Shown: positions 43,556-55,655, numbered from the stretch's first letter. The stretch: 64,000 bases of DNA from Nematopogon swammerdamellus (GCA_946902875.1 OX336336.1:6480545-6544544), one strand, 5' to 3'. Numbers and translations: made by a program. The notes: generated from the letters alone by a model not told the origin.

Positions 43556-45240
43556 TATAATTACCAATAAATCACTTTAAATTTAACAACACTGCACAGG
43601 ATTCATCCATACAAAGTCCATACCTACATAACGGAATATATGCAGCTATCAACTCGCGAGCCAATGCGCACACACACGCGCACATAACACACCTAGCCTA
43701 GCTCGCTAGTCGCATCGCATCGCACGTCGCACAGCACAAGAATACTCGTCGTGTGGAACTGTGGACGCAGCGCGCACACACCCGCACACGCAACACACAC
43801 ACCTAGCTCGCTCGCTAGCTCGCTCTACTCGCTACCGCGTCACTAAATGCACTCCCCACTGCGCCAACTCGAAAGGCTGATCAGCGGGTCCGCGCGGGAC
43901 GGGGGGGACATCGGTCGCTTCCGCCTTGTATGGAATACGATGGCGCTTCAAAATGTAGCCAACCGGCCAATGAATGCCTTGATGTGTCGTCATTCGTCGT
44001 CGCCCGCGTTTGACGCGCGCGAAATTTCAAATTATGTAACGGGTACGGGATTGACGTTTTATCTTATTAATCGTGGATTATATGACATAAATAATATAAC
44101 TCCGAAATTTTTTCACATTTATTTTAGCCTGATACTTCTGTATTAATGGTGTCATTCATTTTATTCGGTTTGGCGGCGCCAACCTCGCCAACTGAGAGGA
44201 GTCGCCGCTGATCGTTCGAAAGAAATTTCACCTGCGAAATCGTGCTGATCGAAGTTGTCTTGGAAAAGACAAACTTTGTTGAGGAGTGAAGCGAAGAACG
44301 CTGATCTGGAGGGACAATCAAAAACCACCTTAGGGGAGGGGGCGGGGGAAGGGGGGTCATAGGTTTTCCAAGACGTTGATATTGATGAGTGATCAACATA
44401 ATTAACATGGAAATGATGGTAACAAATAGTTATAGGGCCAAAACCTTAGTTTTTCTGCTATTTATTACATTTTAAGAAACTTTGTCTAACTTTGATCAGC
44501 TGTATCTCCGTTAATGTTGGGCTTAAAAAGGTGGTTCAACAACAAAATTTTAGGAAATTTAATGCTCCCTAACTTTGTCATGCAATATGGTCAACAAAAT
44601 ATCCTTAGTTTAAGAGATATAGGCGAAAAGCTGAAAAAAGCCAGAAACATTTTGAGATTTTTGCCCACCCCCAAGTTAGCACAGGGTCCTCGAGGTCGAA
44701 AACTTAGGATAGTATTGCTAGTGTACCCCCAAACAACCTGTAAAAGTTTCATTAACTTCGGAATATTTTCCAGGTAAAAGTACATAACTGCTGGACTAAA
44801 ATATTGGCATTAATAAAAAATAATTTATTCACGAATTAAAACAATAAAGACTTTATAAATTGAAAAACCAACCCTAAGATGAGCTTGCCCCGACTAGAGA
44901 CAATGCGAGCGGCGGCGGTCGCCGCGGGGCGCTGCAGTCGACCTGCTCTAAAGATAACAAGTAGAAATAGTCCACTCGCCTTCCGGTGTTGTCGATTATT
45001 TACGTTCGCTCACGGATGCTGCGCACCGCACCATAGAGCTGTGTACGGAACTATAGCTCTATGAATGGTTTAGAAATCATAATTTAAACCCGACAATGCC
45101 GCGTTTTTTATTTCATTGAAAATGTATTTTCTTTGTATCTGAAACGGATTTTTTTTGTCATGTAACTCTTTTGGGAAACTTAATGTCAAAATTTTAAAAT
45201 TATCGTCACGTAGGCGTCAGCGTCACGTAAGTCGTCACGT

Positions 45241-45613
45241 TAGCCTCGATAGCTCAGTGGTGCAGACAGTCGACTGTTGCTATTGATTATTAAGCAACGC
45301 TGGGCGCGGTCAGTGCATGGATGGGTGACCGCTCGACCGTTGGAGGCTGACCGTGGTTCGGATTCCACGTAAAACTGTAGGTCCCTTTCCCTTCCCTTCC
45401 AACCCGCCCGGGTTGGTACCACCGCACTGCACTGAATGAAACGTCGTCGGTCGAAACGGCTATGTCAATAGTTTGTGTTTTCCGTCCAGTTCAGTGTAGC
45501 CGGCACGATCGAAGGGAAGCACTGACATGGCACCTAGTTCACCCGGTGTTATGGGCTGACATCACGGATGTTGTAGGTGATGAAGACAACCGTGTCAGTT
45601 TCCATAAAAAAAA
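45241..45613 (+). mobile_element. Chimeric SINE family A, copy 3
   Basis: Full tRNA/5S/tRNA head, then a core lacking the CTAGGTGGTAGGG segment (CCCTTCCCTTCCAACCCGCC instead), and the usual 3' end with A-tail. With the 50.3-kb copy it defines a subfamily. Confidence 0.88.
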
Positions 45614-46245
45614 CGTAAACATTTTTCCTAAAGTGAAAAAAGGAGAGTAAAAATCTCGACACAAGGAAAAAAATATTCAGTTATTTATGTAATAGTTCAT
45701 CAATGTATGAGGAACTTATAATATTAGTTTTGTGTTTATAAATAAAAACATAAAAAATAGAAAAATAAAAAACTTCCCGGCCGAATTGAAGTCGGTTATA
45801 ATTTTGATAAAATTAGAATGAGGGCAGGTCTAGTGACATGATGGCTGCGCCTAGCTGGCTGAGTGGTGTGCGTGTGGTGCGGTCGCATCGCAGGCGCAAC
45901 TCGTGTAGGAAGACATCGCAGCGAAAGGATCGGGTTCCTTGCCTGCCGGTCGCGGCATTATTTATATTATGAGATCAAACACTTTCTTTATTGGTCGCCT
46001 ATTACTTCCTCTTACTTAGATATACATTTGCAAGGACTATGGTGTGCATTATCTATCGGACTGTTTATTTATATGTTACAACGCATAAAATATTATTGCA
46101 ATTGTATAAACATATTTATCAATGATAAAAAAAAATGTCGCCTCTCCAGATTATCGCAAGCACTTAAAATTCAATCGTTTTAATCTTAAAAATTATCTAT
46201 CTTCAAAATGTTACGTTTTCCTATGATATTTTCTCTGTCTTCTTC

Positions 46246-46297
46246 TTCTCTATCTCTATCTCTATCTCTATCTCTATCTCTATCTCTATCTTCTTCT
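46246..46297 (+). repeat. (CTATCT)n microsatellite
   Basis: About eight units of CTATCT with a degenerate CTTCTT flank. Confidence 0.9.
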
Positions 46298-46308
46298 CTT
46301 CTCTATTT

Positions 46309-47110
46309 CAAATAAAAGGGGACGTCTGTCTGTATGTATGTTTGAGGTAAACTCCGGAACCACTCAACAGATTTTGGTGCGGCTTGCACCTATGTAAAGA
46401 GTAGTACTTGGGGCTCATTATAGGCTCATGTACCTCATGCTTATTAGCCTTAGGGCTGAGAAGTATAATACAAAGTATAGTATGGACGGGATTTAGTGTC
46501 CAATGGTAGTAATAGATGGCGTTAGCAGCTGTTATGTTGTGTTGCGTTGCAGTATTGGTTTGGTAGAAGCGATGTTAGCACAGAGCATCAAATACCTACC
46601 GCGCGCGCCCCCTACTAGAGACGCCCTAAGCGATAATATTTGAAACCCAAAAACTACACGCAGTGCTGCTAGCGCTTCGTATGTGTGTGTGTGTGCTAGT
46701 ATCGACACTACACACAAAGAGGAGCAAGTTAGGCACATGCACAAAACAAAAGCACACGCACAACACACATATGTAAGTCATAGGCCACGCCCACAGGCTT
46801 CAACGGCGTTGTAGAGAAATCGCGCTCAGGGCGCCTCTAGGAGGGGCGCGCGCATTTGATGCTCTGTGGATTTTAGATACATAATAAAATAAATATTAGA
46901 TATAGGTATACGACCGAATGTCCATGGGCGCCGTTAGACACCTTATGGGTGCCTCGGCGCCATATGTCGAGCTAACAATAAAAAAAAAAAAAAAAAAAAT
47001 AGGTAGTCACCCGCACGTACGTTATTGACCGAACAATTGAGCCTATATTTTAAATCGGATTTGCTATTAAACCGTGTCTACCACGAGCGAAGCCACGGGC
47101 AAAACCTAGT
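46309..47110 (+). mobile_element. Helitron-like element, approximate borders
   Basis: 5' side has GTCTGTCTGTATGTATG and GGAACCACTCAACAGATTTT. The 3' side ends CGAGCGAAGCCACGGGCAAA ACCTAG|T. Between them a GC-rich stretch at 46.6-46.85 kb may be a separate insertion, and poly(A) lies at 46979-46999. Confidence 0.5.
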
Positions 47111-47429
47111 CCGCATTAAAAAAAACTCGCACTAACCATACATTTAGTGCAGAGTTTTTGTATGAATGTATGAGAACGGTATTTGTTTAACTATTCCTCA
47201 TGCTACATCAGGATTAAAAGTAAAATTAAAACAAAATAAATAAGCAGCGCACCGCGCATGCGCTGCGCGTAGCGGCTGCTCCCGCGCACCACCTGGCTTG
47301 TCGTGTCCCCTAACTGCAGGTCCTTGAACTTATAAACATACTCGGGTAAAACTGAAGGTGGAAATAAAATGTATGGTCGTGGTGTGCGTGTGATGTTTAA
47401 TCTTCTTATAAATAAATAAAAATTAAATG

Positions 47430-48117
47430 CTGTTTGTTGGTAAGCGTTCACTTGAGAACGGCTGGACCGATTTGGCTAATATTTTTTTTAACATTGAAAA
47501 TGTTTACATCTTCGTGATCGAGTATAGTGCCCCGATTTATGAAATTGTGACATTTGCCTGTAGTTTCGCAGATATGAGATGTAAGCGGATGGGCCATATG
47601 TCAAAATGTGCGTCTGCCGGAGGGCTTCAAAGTGCAATTTGAATTTCCAAAATCGTTCGGTAACTTTTTAAGGTTTTCCAAAATTTGTCAAAAATTCAAA
47701 AATTTTTCGCCGACTTGGATCGAGAATTTCCCAATAACTTTTTTTTGAGCTCGCTATTCAAGAAACGGAAAATATTTATCTCGGGATTGAATTAAGCTAC
47801 AGTTTGAGCCATCTTAGGAGGCGGCTGGACAAAAACTGTAGGCGGTAGCGGGTCCTTTACGCGCGAGGTCAGGCTGCGCTCCGTTCACTTTATTGTTTGT
47901 AAGATCGATCGTTTCTTTTCGCTGAATAAAACAAAGTCAAATTTTAGCGTGTGATTTATTTATAAATTACATTTTCAATGCCTTTGATAGTTGCGCGTAG
48001 AGATCTGTAGATTTTATTATTATTATATTTATGTTTATAATAGTCCGCCGAATAAGGTTTTTAGGGAGTTTGAGCTGCGAGCAAAAATTCACGCGAAGCG
48101 AAGGGGGTAAAAGCTAG
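47430..48117 (+). mobile_element. Helitron-like element, approximate borders
   Basis: Starts near GCGTTCACTTGAGAACGGCT (the usual 'expression GAACGGCT..CCGATTT' start of such elements) and ends CGAAGGGGGTAAAAGCTAG|T. No coding capacity. Confidence 0.5.
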
Positions 48118-48271
48118 TTTATTTAATAAAATAACCTATGCGGTGCGCATCTTTCTTATTTGAAAGGATATAGAACAGTTTGGTACCTATCAATCATGAA
48201 AGGACATAATATTTATATTATGTTTAAAACAACCGCTGGCTTCATTGTTTTTTTAAGTAATCCGGGCTGAG

Positions 48272-48720
48272 TTTGAGGGGCCAAAGCACATGCTCCGACC
48301 AGCCAATATCACCTCCGAGAAGGTAGGTGCCATACCGGAGACTTCCCTGGATTGCTGTCTATACTGGACTAGAGGAGAACACAACCGAGGCTGCTATGCG
48401 GCCATCTTACATCCAGTACGGTGGTACCAACCCAGTCGGCTACAATTTGAGCCTACCACCTAGTATGGGGCTTAATACCTACACCTGCTGCTTCACCGTT
48501 CGGAACCGGTGTAAAACTGTAGGTCCCTTCCCTTGCCCCTTACTAGGTGGTAGGCTCAAATTGTAGCCGACTGGGTTGGTAACATCGTACTGAATGTAAG
48601 ATGGCCGCATAGCAGCCTCGGTTGTGTTCTCTTCTAGTCCAGTATAGTCAGAAATCCAGGTAAGTCTCCGGTGTGGCACCTACCTTCTCGGAGGTGATAT
48701 TGGCTTTTGCCCCCCCGACT
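48272..48720. mobile_element. Two family B SINE copies head to head (inverted pair)
   Basis: Left arm about 48275-48470 in minus orientation, right arm about 48490-48720 in plus orientation. Both carry the 3' domain and core of family B. The arms would form a roughly 190-bp hairpin around a short centre with the CGTTCGGAACCGG motif. tRNA heads are absent. Confidence 0.8.
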
Positions 48721-48721
48721 C

Positions 48722-48940
48722 AGCCAAACAAAATGATTCGACTTCAAAATATAAATAAATAAAAACAAAATAAATAAAAATAAAAGACTCTCATAGATGG
48801 CGCTCAGGCTCTGCCCAGCCAATGAGGACCGTTGCAACTTCCGTTCGTACTTTCGTGACGTTTCAATTTTTCTGAGTTAGGTCCCCATCACAAAGGTACA
48901 TTAAAAAGCTTCTCTTCAAAAAAAATCTTAAACCAGCGCC
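48722..48940 (+). repeat. Interspersed repeat family D, copy 1
   Basis: TCTCATAGATGGCGCTCAGG, CGTTGCAACTTCCGTTCGTA, CTTTCGTGACGTTTC and TTAAAAAGCTTCTCTTCAAA match 60.3-60.5 kb. It follows directly on the inverted SINE pair. Confidence 0.65.
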
Positions 48941-50184
48941 TTCTAAAGCAGCTAGCTTGCCTTCATCCCGCTTGGGATTCCACAGCAATTAACCGCAACC
49001 CATTTAGAGTGTCCCTTTGCAGGAATATCGCTCCTTTTCACCGCAAACAAAAGCACATACAAGCCTCCGCCTCGGACGAAAAAAGCGCGGAAGCCTCCGC
49101 GTACATCGATCGCAGCCTTGACAGTCCGGTCACGGACAGGGCGGGCGGGACGTAGGGCGGTGGCGGGGGAGAAGTGAGGTGAGAGCGGTGGAGGGTAATC
49201 CCTCGCAGCATTATTGTCTATGGCCCGATGATGTGATAACAACGAGATGAATATGAGGCTGACATATGTGTGAGATTTCGGAGGAAAAACTTGCACTACC
49301 CATATTTCTTTCTCTGTATTATATTCCTCATTACCCAAAGGTTGACTGGAAGAAATCACTTCTAGTGATAAGTCCGCCTTTGCGCACTCCTGTATTTCTT
49401 GTTTCTTGTCGTGTACTGTTCTTCCTTCAATTTGTGTGCAATAAAGAGTTTCTATTCTGTTCTGTTCTATAAAGTGGCGTGCTGACTGGAGATCTTTTTA
49501 AGGAACTAAATTAAATTTTCTTAAATATCTAAGCTCAACACCGCAACACGACCGCAAATTTAACATAGAATAAAGTGGAGACGCTCCGTCAGCTACCATC
49601 AAATAAAATGACGACAAACGAAATTGACATCCCGCCTCCGCGGCCGTCAGCGCCTTCTATTATGCCATAAAATATCTATACTTTGTTTCATATGTGTTTT
49701 TGTTTCTTAATCTAGCTAGAGTATGCCACTCTATAGCCACTTCATATAACTGATATTTTATGTCCACGTCAAAAGAGATACTGGTATTTGTGCTGTGTAT
49801 TTCTTTCTTCCCTCCGAAATTGAGCAAGTCAAGAAATATCGCAAGCTGTTGAATTTCCCACCCCCTCCCCCTTCCCTCCCCCGCGACCCTACTTCCGTTT
49901 CCGTCTTGTCTTATCGCGGGAAAGTTTCGCCGTGCGGGCGGCGGCGGCTGACTCGCGAGTCACGAGCATGTTCTACAGTTTGCGTAACCCTTTCAGGTAA
50001 CTGCAAATCGGCCAAACCGTTCTCGAGTTAAAAGCGAGGTTAGAAGTGAACACAAAATCCTTGCGTCTATTTTTCTCATGTACTCCTCGTCACCCATAGG
50101 TTGACTGTAATAAATCACTACTTACTAAGTAGTGATATAAGTTCGCCCGAAATAAAATATTAAAACTCAGAGCTGCGCGGGTGG

Positions 50185-50208
50185 CCCCCCCCCCCCCCCC
50201 CCCCCCCC
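50185..50208 (+). repeat. Poly(C) run, 24 C
   Basis: Uninterrupted C run after GCGCGGGTGG. A similar run of about 20 C lies at 42197-42214. Long pure C runs are prone to length variation and sequencing error. Confidence 0.9.
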
Positions 50209-50306
50209 GACTCCTGTAAGTAAGTGAACGGAAATCATATTAGGCTTTTCAAGGGTCGAGGCTTTTTAAATTTTGTAATTTAACTTTTATATCTGGATGT
50301 AGGAGG

Positions 50307-50622
50307 TAGGGTTCAACCCGCCCGGGTTGATACCACCGCACTGAATGAAACGTCGGTAACTGCTGTAACTGTAACACGTAAAACTGTAGGTCCCTTTCCC
50401 TTCCCTTCCAACCCGCCCGGGTTGGTACCACCGCACTGCACTGAATGAAACGTCGTCGGTCGAAACGGCTATGTAAATAGTTTGTGTTTTCCGTTCAGTT
50501 CAGTGTAGCCGGCACGACCGAAGGGAAGCACTGACATGGCACCTAGCTCACCCGGTGTTATGGGCTGACATCACGGATGTTGTAGGTGATGTAGCCAACG
50601 GTGTCAGGTTCCATAAAAAAAA
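50307..50622 (+). mobile_element. SINE family A, copy 4 (5' truncated, rearranged)
   Basis: Lacks the Pol III head. The core appears twice (GGGTTGATACCACCGCACTG at about 50325 and GGGTTGGTACCACCGCACTG at about 50419), followed by the normal 3' domain and A-tail. This suggests recombination or template switching between copies. Confidence 0.75.
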
Positions 50623-51429
50623 AATTTTTACTTTTCTTTCGTAATTCGTGATATTTGGTGAAGAATAACATTTTATAATATCTTTTACACATAAAAATTT
50701 TAAAATGGTAGTGCAAGAATTAAGGGTTGGAAAGAGACTTCCCCGGTGTATGGAGGAAAGCGGACTTCCCGATTCTCTTAAATTGAATTGAAATGATTAC
50801 ATTCCATTCCAATCCGTTTCGTTCCGTTCTATTTTATTCCTTAAATTAAATTAAATTCTATAAAGAGAAAGTCTTCATGGAACCTAATTTCGTTGGCTAA
50901 GTATATCAGTCTGGAATTACGTAGGTGCCATGTCGGTGCTTCCATTTGGTCGTGTCAAACATGCATACAGGCGACAGACGACGTATTTCATACAATATCG
51001 GGTGAAATTCTTATTTCATGGTTTGATTTCATTCTACATTAACTTATTTTCACTTATAATACTCTTATAGTAAACGAGCCACTCGTATGAAGTCAACCCG
51101 CCTTGTGAAATTGGTTTGATGTTTAACTTGCGAATTATGAAACGTTTTCGTTATCTTAAAGACTCGAGGAGTCGCGCCTTTCTATGCCACTTCGGAAACT
51201 CGAATTTGACTCGCAAATTGAGTTAAATTATAGATTTTCTTTGTAATTAATTAAGGTGTTCGGAATAATGCGACAAATTCGGTTGATAACTTATTTGAAT
51301 ATGAAAATAAGCAAATTAGTTCCTTAGACAGGGTTCGTAGGCTGGAATTAATAATTTTGATGCATTTTAACTGAAAAATTATAACCTATATTGTTCCACG
51401 TGATAGGTGACGGCAGTTAGAGAAAACCG

Positions 51430-51605
51430 GTCCAACACTGGCAGCCGCGGACAGGGAAACGGATTGTGGAAACATCACCGGCCAGGTGGGACGACGACAT
51501 TAAGTACGTCGGAGGCTATCAGTGTTTCCGTACCGCTGAACGCCGGTAGTACTGGAGGAAAACTGGAGAGACGCATACACACTGACTGACTGACTGACTG
51601 ACCGC
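51430..51605 (+). mobile_element. Degenerate non-LTR 3' end with (TGAC)n tail
   Basis: One frame gives RWDDDIKYVGGYQC followed after a stop by YWRKTGETHTH, resembling the W-x-DDI...A...W...E-A-x-T end of R1/RTE-like elements. The tail is a short (ACTG)n repeat at 51581-51602. Stops and frame shifts are present. Confidence 0.4.
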
Positions 51606-52315
51606 ATTGTGATACTTGAAAATGTGGGTAACAAACTTGTTTTTGACGTCGCGATGAAGTTGCTACATAGTGGCATACTGGATTCGAGAAACAAAAATAC
51701 GTGCCTAAGCAAAGTGAAAATGTGTTCACCAAGTGGGGGCATACGCGATCGAAGCGATAGTGGCATTACATCAGTAGCTCCAACACGGAGTGGATTAGCG
51801 ACGCACGTTTTCCTAGAAACTTGAGCTAGCAATAACTCCTCTTTACCTATTTTCTCCGTGGCTAGAACCCAGTTAAAAGTTTCTTCGCTTCACTGCGTTA
51901 CGGCACCTTCGGGGGCCCTACATCACCGCTCTACTCACTAACTCTTCCAAACCCTTAAGTTTATGTAAAGGGTTCCCACCTAACTCTTCCTTGGAATGTA
52001 TACGAATGGAGCGCGAACGAAAAAGTTGTCAGAGTGGAGTTAGGGACTGGGGCAGTAATTTTCCGAGGCGGTATCTTTTAAGCAATCTCAAAGGTTACGA
52101 TTTTGTAACGAAGTAAAAGAGAACGTAGGCAAACACCTTTCGTTGGAATTTTTTTTTAATGGAAATTTTGGTTCTCTTCATCACCTGTAGGGTTATTCTT
52201 TGTTACCAATTCATCGCTACTAGTAATTTCTCCTGAACTGCCTCACTTGCTCCAACGGTTTTCTCATTGCGTATACTGAGAAAGGGTTGCGGTTACAGCT
52301 ATTTTGGCGATAAGC

Positions 52316-52759
52316 GGCGGGTGGCCGAGTGGAATGGGTTTCGGTTTTCATGCGAGAGGGCCGAGGTTCAAATCCGGTCGGCGTGTACCAATCAGTTTTT
52401 TCTGACGAAAACATTTACGTGTATACCTACACATGCAGCTTCACCGTTCGGAACCGGTGTAAAACTGTAAGTCCCTATCCTTGCCCCTTACTAGGCGGTA
52501 GGCTCAAATTGTAGGCGACTGGGTCGGTACCACTGTACTGGATCTAAGATGGCCGCATAGCAGCCTCGGTTGTGTTCTCCTCTAGTGCAGTATAACCAGC
52601 AATCCATGGAAGTCTCCGGTATGGCACCTAGCTTTTCGGGGGTGATATTGGCTGGCCGGAGCATGTGCTTTGGCCCCTCCGACTCAGCCACCCTTACCGA
52701 ATTATCGGAAATAGGTGGGCTTGATGTCACCATTGATGAAGTTAATTAAAAAAAAAATA
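52316..52759 (+). mobile_element. tRNA-headed SINE, family B, full-length copy
   Basis: Head resembles a Leu/Ser-type tRNA: GGTGGCCGAGTGGAATGGG (A box) and GAGGTTCAAATCC (B box). Then CGTTCGGAACCGGTGTAAAA, the core shared with family A (GTAAGTCCC, CTAGGCGGTAGG, GGTCGGTACCACTGTACTG), a family-specific 3' domain (ATGGCCGCATAGCAGCCTCG, CTCCTCTAGTGCAGTATAAC, GGCCGGAGCATGTGC) and an A-tail near 52750. Confidence 0.85.
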
Positions 52760-53569
52760 CGATTTTAACTCTACCACCTAGTAAAGGAAAGGATCACACA
52801 GTTTTTATACAATGCAATTCGAACTATGGAGCAATTTTATATTGTTCCAGCATCTCACCAACTCTGTTCATTGCCCCTGTTAGCTCCGTGTTTGCCCCAT
52901 GCCCCGCGTGTGCCCCGCGCTTGCCCCGCGTGCCCCACGTTTGCCCCTCACTTTATCGCGACCCCGACACCGCCTGTGTTGAGTCGTAAACTTTTTACTA
53001 CAGCCAGCGCGATGAGTTTTGCCAGGCGAACTTTGTTAGGCGATGCTGCGGATGGGACGATCGAATGTACACGTAAACTGCTAGGGATACACAGAGCTTA
53101 GGCAGCGCTCGATAGGACAAGTACTTATTCGCGAATAATTTTCTTGGACCTAAACCTATAGCCATTTCTGAAAATTAAGTTAAAATGAAAATATGCTTTG
53201 TTGTTCACCATTATTTGAATTGGCACAAAAAGGCAGTTTAATGCCTTGCTGCATTCTTTACGAACTATGCAATGCATTACTAAAGAAAGGACAATGGTAA
53301 TTTATAAATATATAGCTTATATGGGCAAATTGTACATAGATACATATAACAAATACACATCCGGTTAAATATACGTAATAATATATATACAATAAGAAAA
53401 ATTAATATTGTAATATACCTCATCTCTTATATACGTATAACAACACAGTGCAACATACAACTGGACTGACTGTACAATTTTATACGGATAAAAATATAAG
53501 TGTGGGTAAGTATTTTTATTATTTTTACGTTCACAAAAGTATTATTTATTTATTTATACTTACTACAAG

Positions 53570-53690
53570 TGTTCTAGGAACATTTGAAAACGCCCCTTTT
53601 GATAGTTATTTTAATGTTTGTTAGGTAGGTTTTAATTCTTTAGTTAAAATATTACTTTTTGATATTTTATGGAGTGAATTGTGTGAATAT
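53570..53690 (+). mobile_element. 3' end of the 14.3-kb retroelement family, second copy
   Basis: GGAACATTTGAAAACGCCCC and GATAGTTATTTTAATGTTTG match 14690-14790 closely. Severely 5' truncated, as expected from target-primed reverse transcription. Confidence 0.7.
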
Positions 53691-53796
53691 TTAAACTTAT
53701 AGTTGCTTATTTAGAAATATCAACACGCGCAAGCATTGTAAAATAGAGTTAGAAAATTGCGAAAGTTAAAGTTCAGCCCGTACCAGATAATGTGAA

Positions 53797-53862
53797 TCTG
53801 CTCAGTTGGTAGAGACATGTAATTAAAAATTAGTGGGTTCATGTCTCATTTCAGATTAAATA
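53797..53862 (+). repeat. tRNA-like relic (degenerate)
   Basis: TCTGCTCAGTTGGTAGAG resembles a tRNA A box / D arm and GTGGGTTCATGTCTC a T-arm, spaced as in a tRNA, but the acceptor and anticodon stems do not pair convincingly. Probably a tRNA pseudogene or SINE head. Confidence 0.35.
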
Positions 53863-53969
53863 GAAAACAAATTCTTACAACAATTTTAGCTCAAATTTGA
53901 AATGCTTACATGTACAGCACATAAACAAGATATCAATATTTTACGGGCATTTTACTAACATTATTGGCC

Positions 53970-54078
53970 CGACCGAAGGGAAGCACTGACATGGCACCTA
54001 GTTCACCAGGTGTTATGGGCTGACATCACTGATGTTGTACGTATGTAGCTAACCATGTCAATTACCATAAAAAATATA
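53970..54078 (+). mobile_element. SINE family A, copy 5 (3' domain only)
   Basis: CGACCGAAGGGAAGCACTGA to CATAAAAAATA: only the last roughly 105 bp of the family A consensus. Confidence 0.75.
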
Positions 54079-54496
54079 TATAAAAAAAGAAAAAAAGAAT
54101 TAAAATAAATATGGCCTTTTCATATTATCTTCCAGTTGAGAATTGCTCCAAATTGCCGTTACGCAGAGCGTCGTCGGCGCAAACGAAATAAAAATATAAA
54201 ATATAATATACCCATTTTACGTACATACCGTTCCTAAGTGAATACATTGCACGGTCTATCTGGAACATTGCCTACTAAGAAACGGTGTTTTAGATTATTA
54301 TTTTTGCATGCGAATCACCGGATTCATACATTTTTTATAACACCGTATTTTCACTTTTTAAAACTCTGTGACGCGACGCGGAGAATTTAAATTTCGTTTT
54401 AGTAGCCGCGTGACATGAATCGTAAATCCATAATATGTTAGCTCCCTGGATAAAAAAAAACACATTCCAAGCTACCAACCAACGGAATAATAATTC

Positions 54497-54721
54497 ACTA
54501 GGTGGTAGAGTTTATCCCGCCCGGGTTGGTACCACCGCATCGAATGAAACGTCCGTCGAAACGGCTATGTAAATAGTTCGTGTTTTCCGTCCAGTTCAGT
54601 GTAGCCGAGATGAAATGCAGGGAAGCACTGACATGGCACCTAGTTCACCCGGTGTTATGGGCTGACATCACGGATGTTGTAGGTGATGTAGCCAACCGTG
54701 TCAGTTTCCATAAAAAAAAAA
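54497..54721 (+). mobile_element. SINE family A, copy 6 (headless)
   Basis: Starts in the core at CACTAGGTGGTAGAGTTTAT and runs to TTTCCATAAAAAAAAA. Head missing. Confidence 0.8.
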
Positions 54722-54869
54722 TCTAAAATTGTTGCGGAGTACCTACCTCTACCGGCGGCGCCAGTGTAGAGTTTGGCATAGTAATTCAGTTCGTCTCGTA
54801 AAGTTTGTACCCCCAGAAACGGACTATGTATAGAATATTTGACAATAGTATGTAAGCTAACTCATTGAT

Positions 54870-55060
54870 GTGTATTGCTGAGCGGCGTTGTGTGTCGTCG
54901 AGCGAGAGGCCCGAGGTTCGAATCCGGATGACGTGTGCCAAAGAGTTTTTCTGATTTGAAAAAAAAAAAACATTACGTGCATGCATGCATTCACAGGTTG
55001 CTCCTTGGTTTGGATTCCATGCGGAATTGTAGGTCTACCGGGTTGATTGAAAGAAACCGC
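54870..55060 (+). mobile_element. SINE family B-like, old copy with tRNA-type B box
   Basis: Contains GAGGTTCGAATCCGGATGAC, then CGTGTGCCAAAGAGTTTTTC, parallel to the family B head, an A-rich break, and a diverged GGATTCCATGCGGAATTGTA segment. Confidence 0.6.
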
Positions 55061-55385
55061 CTAAGAAATTAAGTCCGCCCTTACCAGACATTAAGTGACA
55101 TGTGACATAAAGTGTAAAATTATTAATATTATCTTGACTAATACTATTTGCAAAATAATACCACAACACTTAATTCTAGCTACGTGATGGTCTTATGCAG
55201 ACTTAGTTAATATGTCAGATTGCAGGCAATAATATTCTGTGTAGAGTTTGAATTTGAATGTTTGCGCAGATTTATAAAATATCTTTTTTTTTTGTGAGGT
55301 ATAATTTTGTATTTTCAGCACATGTACCTACACCAAATCAAATCAAAATATATTTTATTACATTCATACATACCACACGCTGTAT

Positions 55386-55655
55386 GTCGACATTCGGGGT
55401 AAGTAGAGTAATTGGTGTTCTGCCGCAAGTGCTCTTTTCAATTACAGCACAACCCCGACTACCACGTTTAGTAAAGTATTAGGACAAGATAACTATCAAG
55501 CAGCGAGTAAGGCACGAAGACCCACGTACTGCATGACTCGGTGGAAGGACCGCGCCAGGGTGAGAGGTGGTCATCCGTATCCTGTCGCCCTTTAGCACGG
55601 CATCTTGTCCTTATTCCTAGTCGCCTTTTACGACGTGCACGGGGAGAGATACTTT
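55386..55655 (-). repeat. Interspersed repeat family C, minus copy
   Basis: Plus strand reads ATTCGGGGTAAGTAGAGTAA to CGACGTGCACGGGGAGAGAT, the reverse complement of the 57.6-kb copy. Confidence 0.75.

Larger units (their letters stand above)
41801..44750. mobile_element. Unclassified 2.95-kb inverted-repeat unit carrying a broken PIN/XPG-like gene
   Basis: Left arm 41801-42216 and right arm 44333-44750 are inverted copies of about 415 bp (e.g. CCTATATCTCTTAAACTAAG against CTTAGTTTAAGAGATATAGG), each with a C/G homopolymer-rich inner edge. The 2.1-kb centre holds the minus-strand nuclease-fold pseudogene (42640-43095), a second small minus ORF (43370-43555) and a GC-rich CA/CTAG-rich stretch (43640-43860). 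No transposase and no clear target duplication. It could be a composite element or a host gene piece trapped between two repeat copies. Confidence 0.6.
48941..53569. other. Repeat-rich DNA without host gene
   Basis: Outside the SINE and LINE copies listed, only low-complexity and short repeats were seen. A short motif pair (GGTTGACTGGAAGAAATCAC at 49.34 kb and GGTTGACTGTAATAAATCAC at 50.1 kb) suggests another diverged dispersed repeat. Longest frames (about 135 codons at 49.0-49.4 kb, minus) show no domain. Confidence 0.45.
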
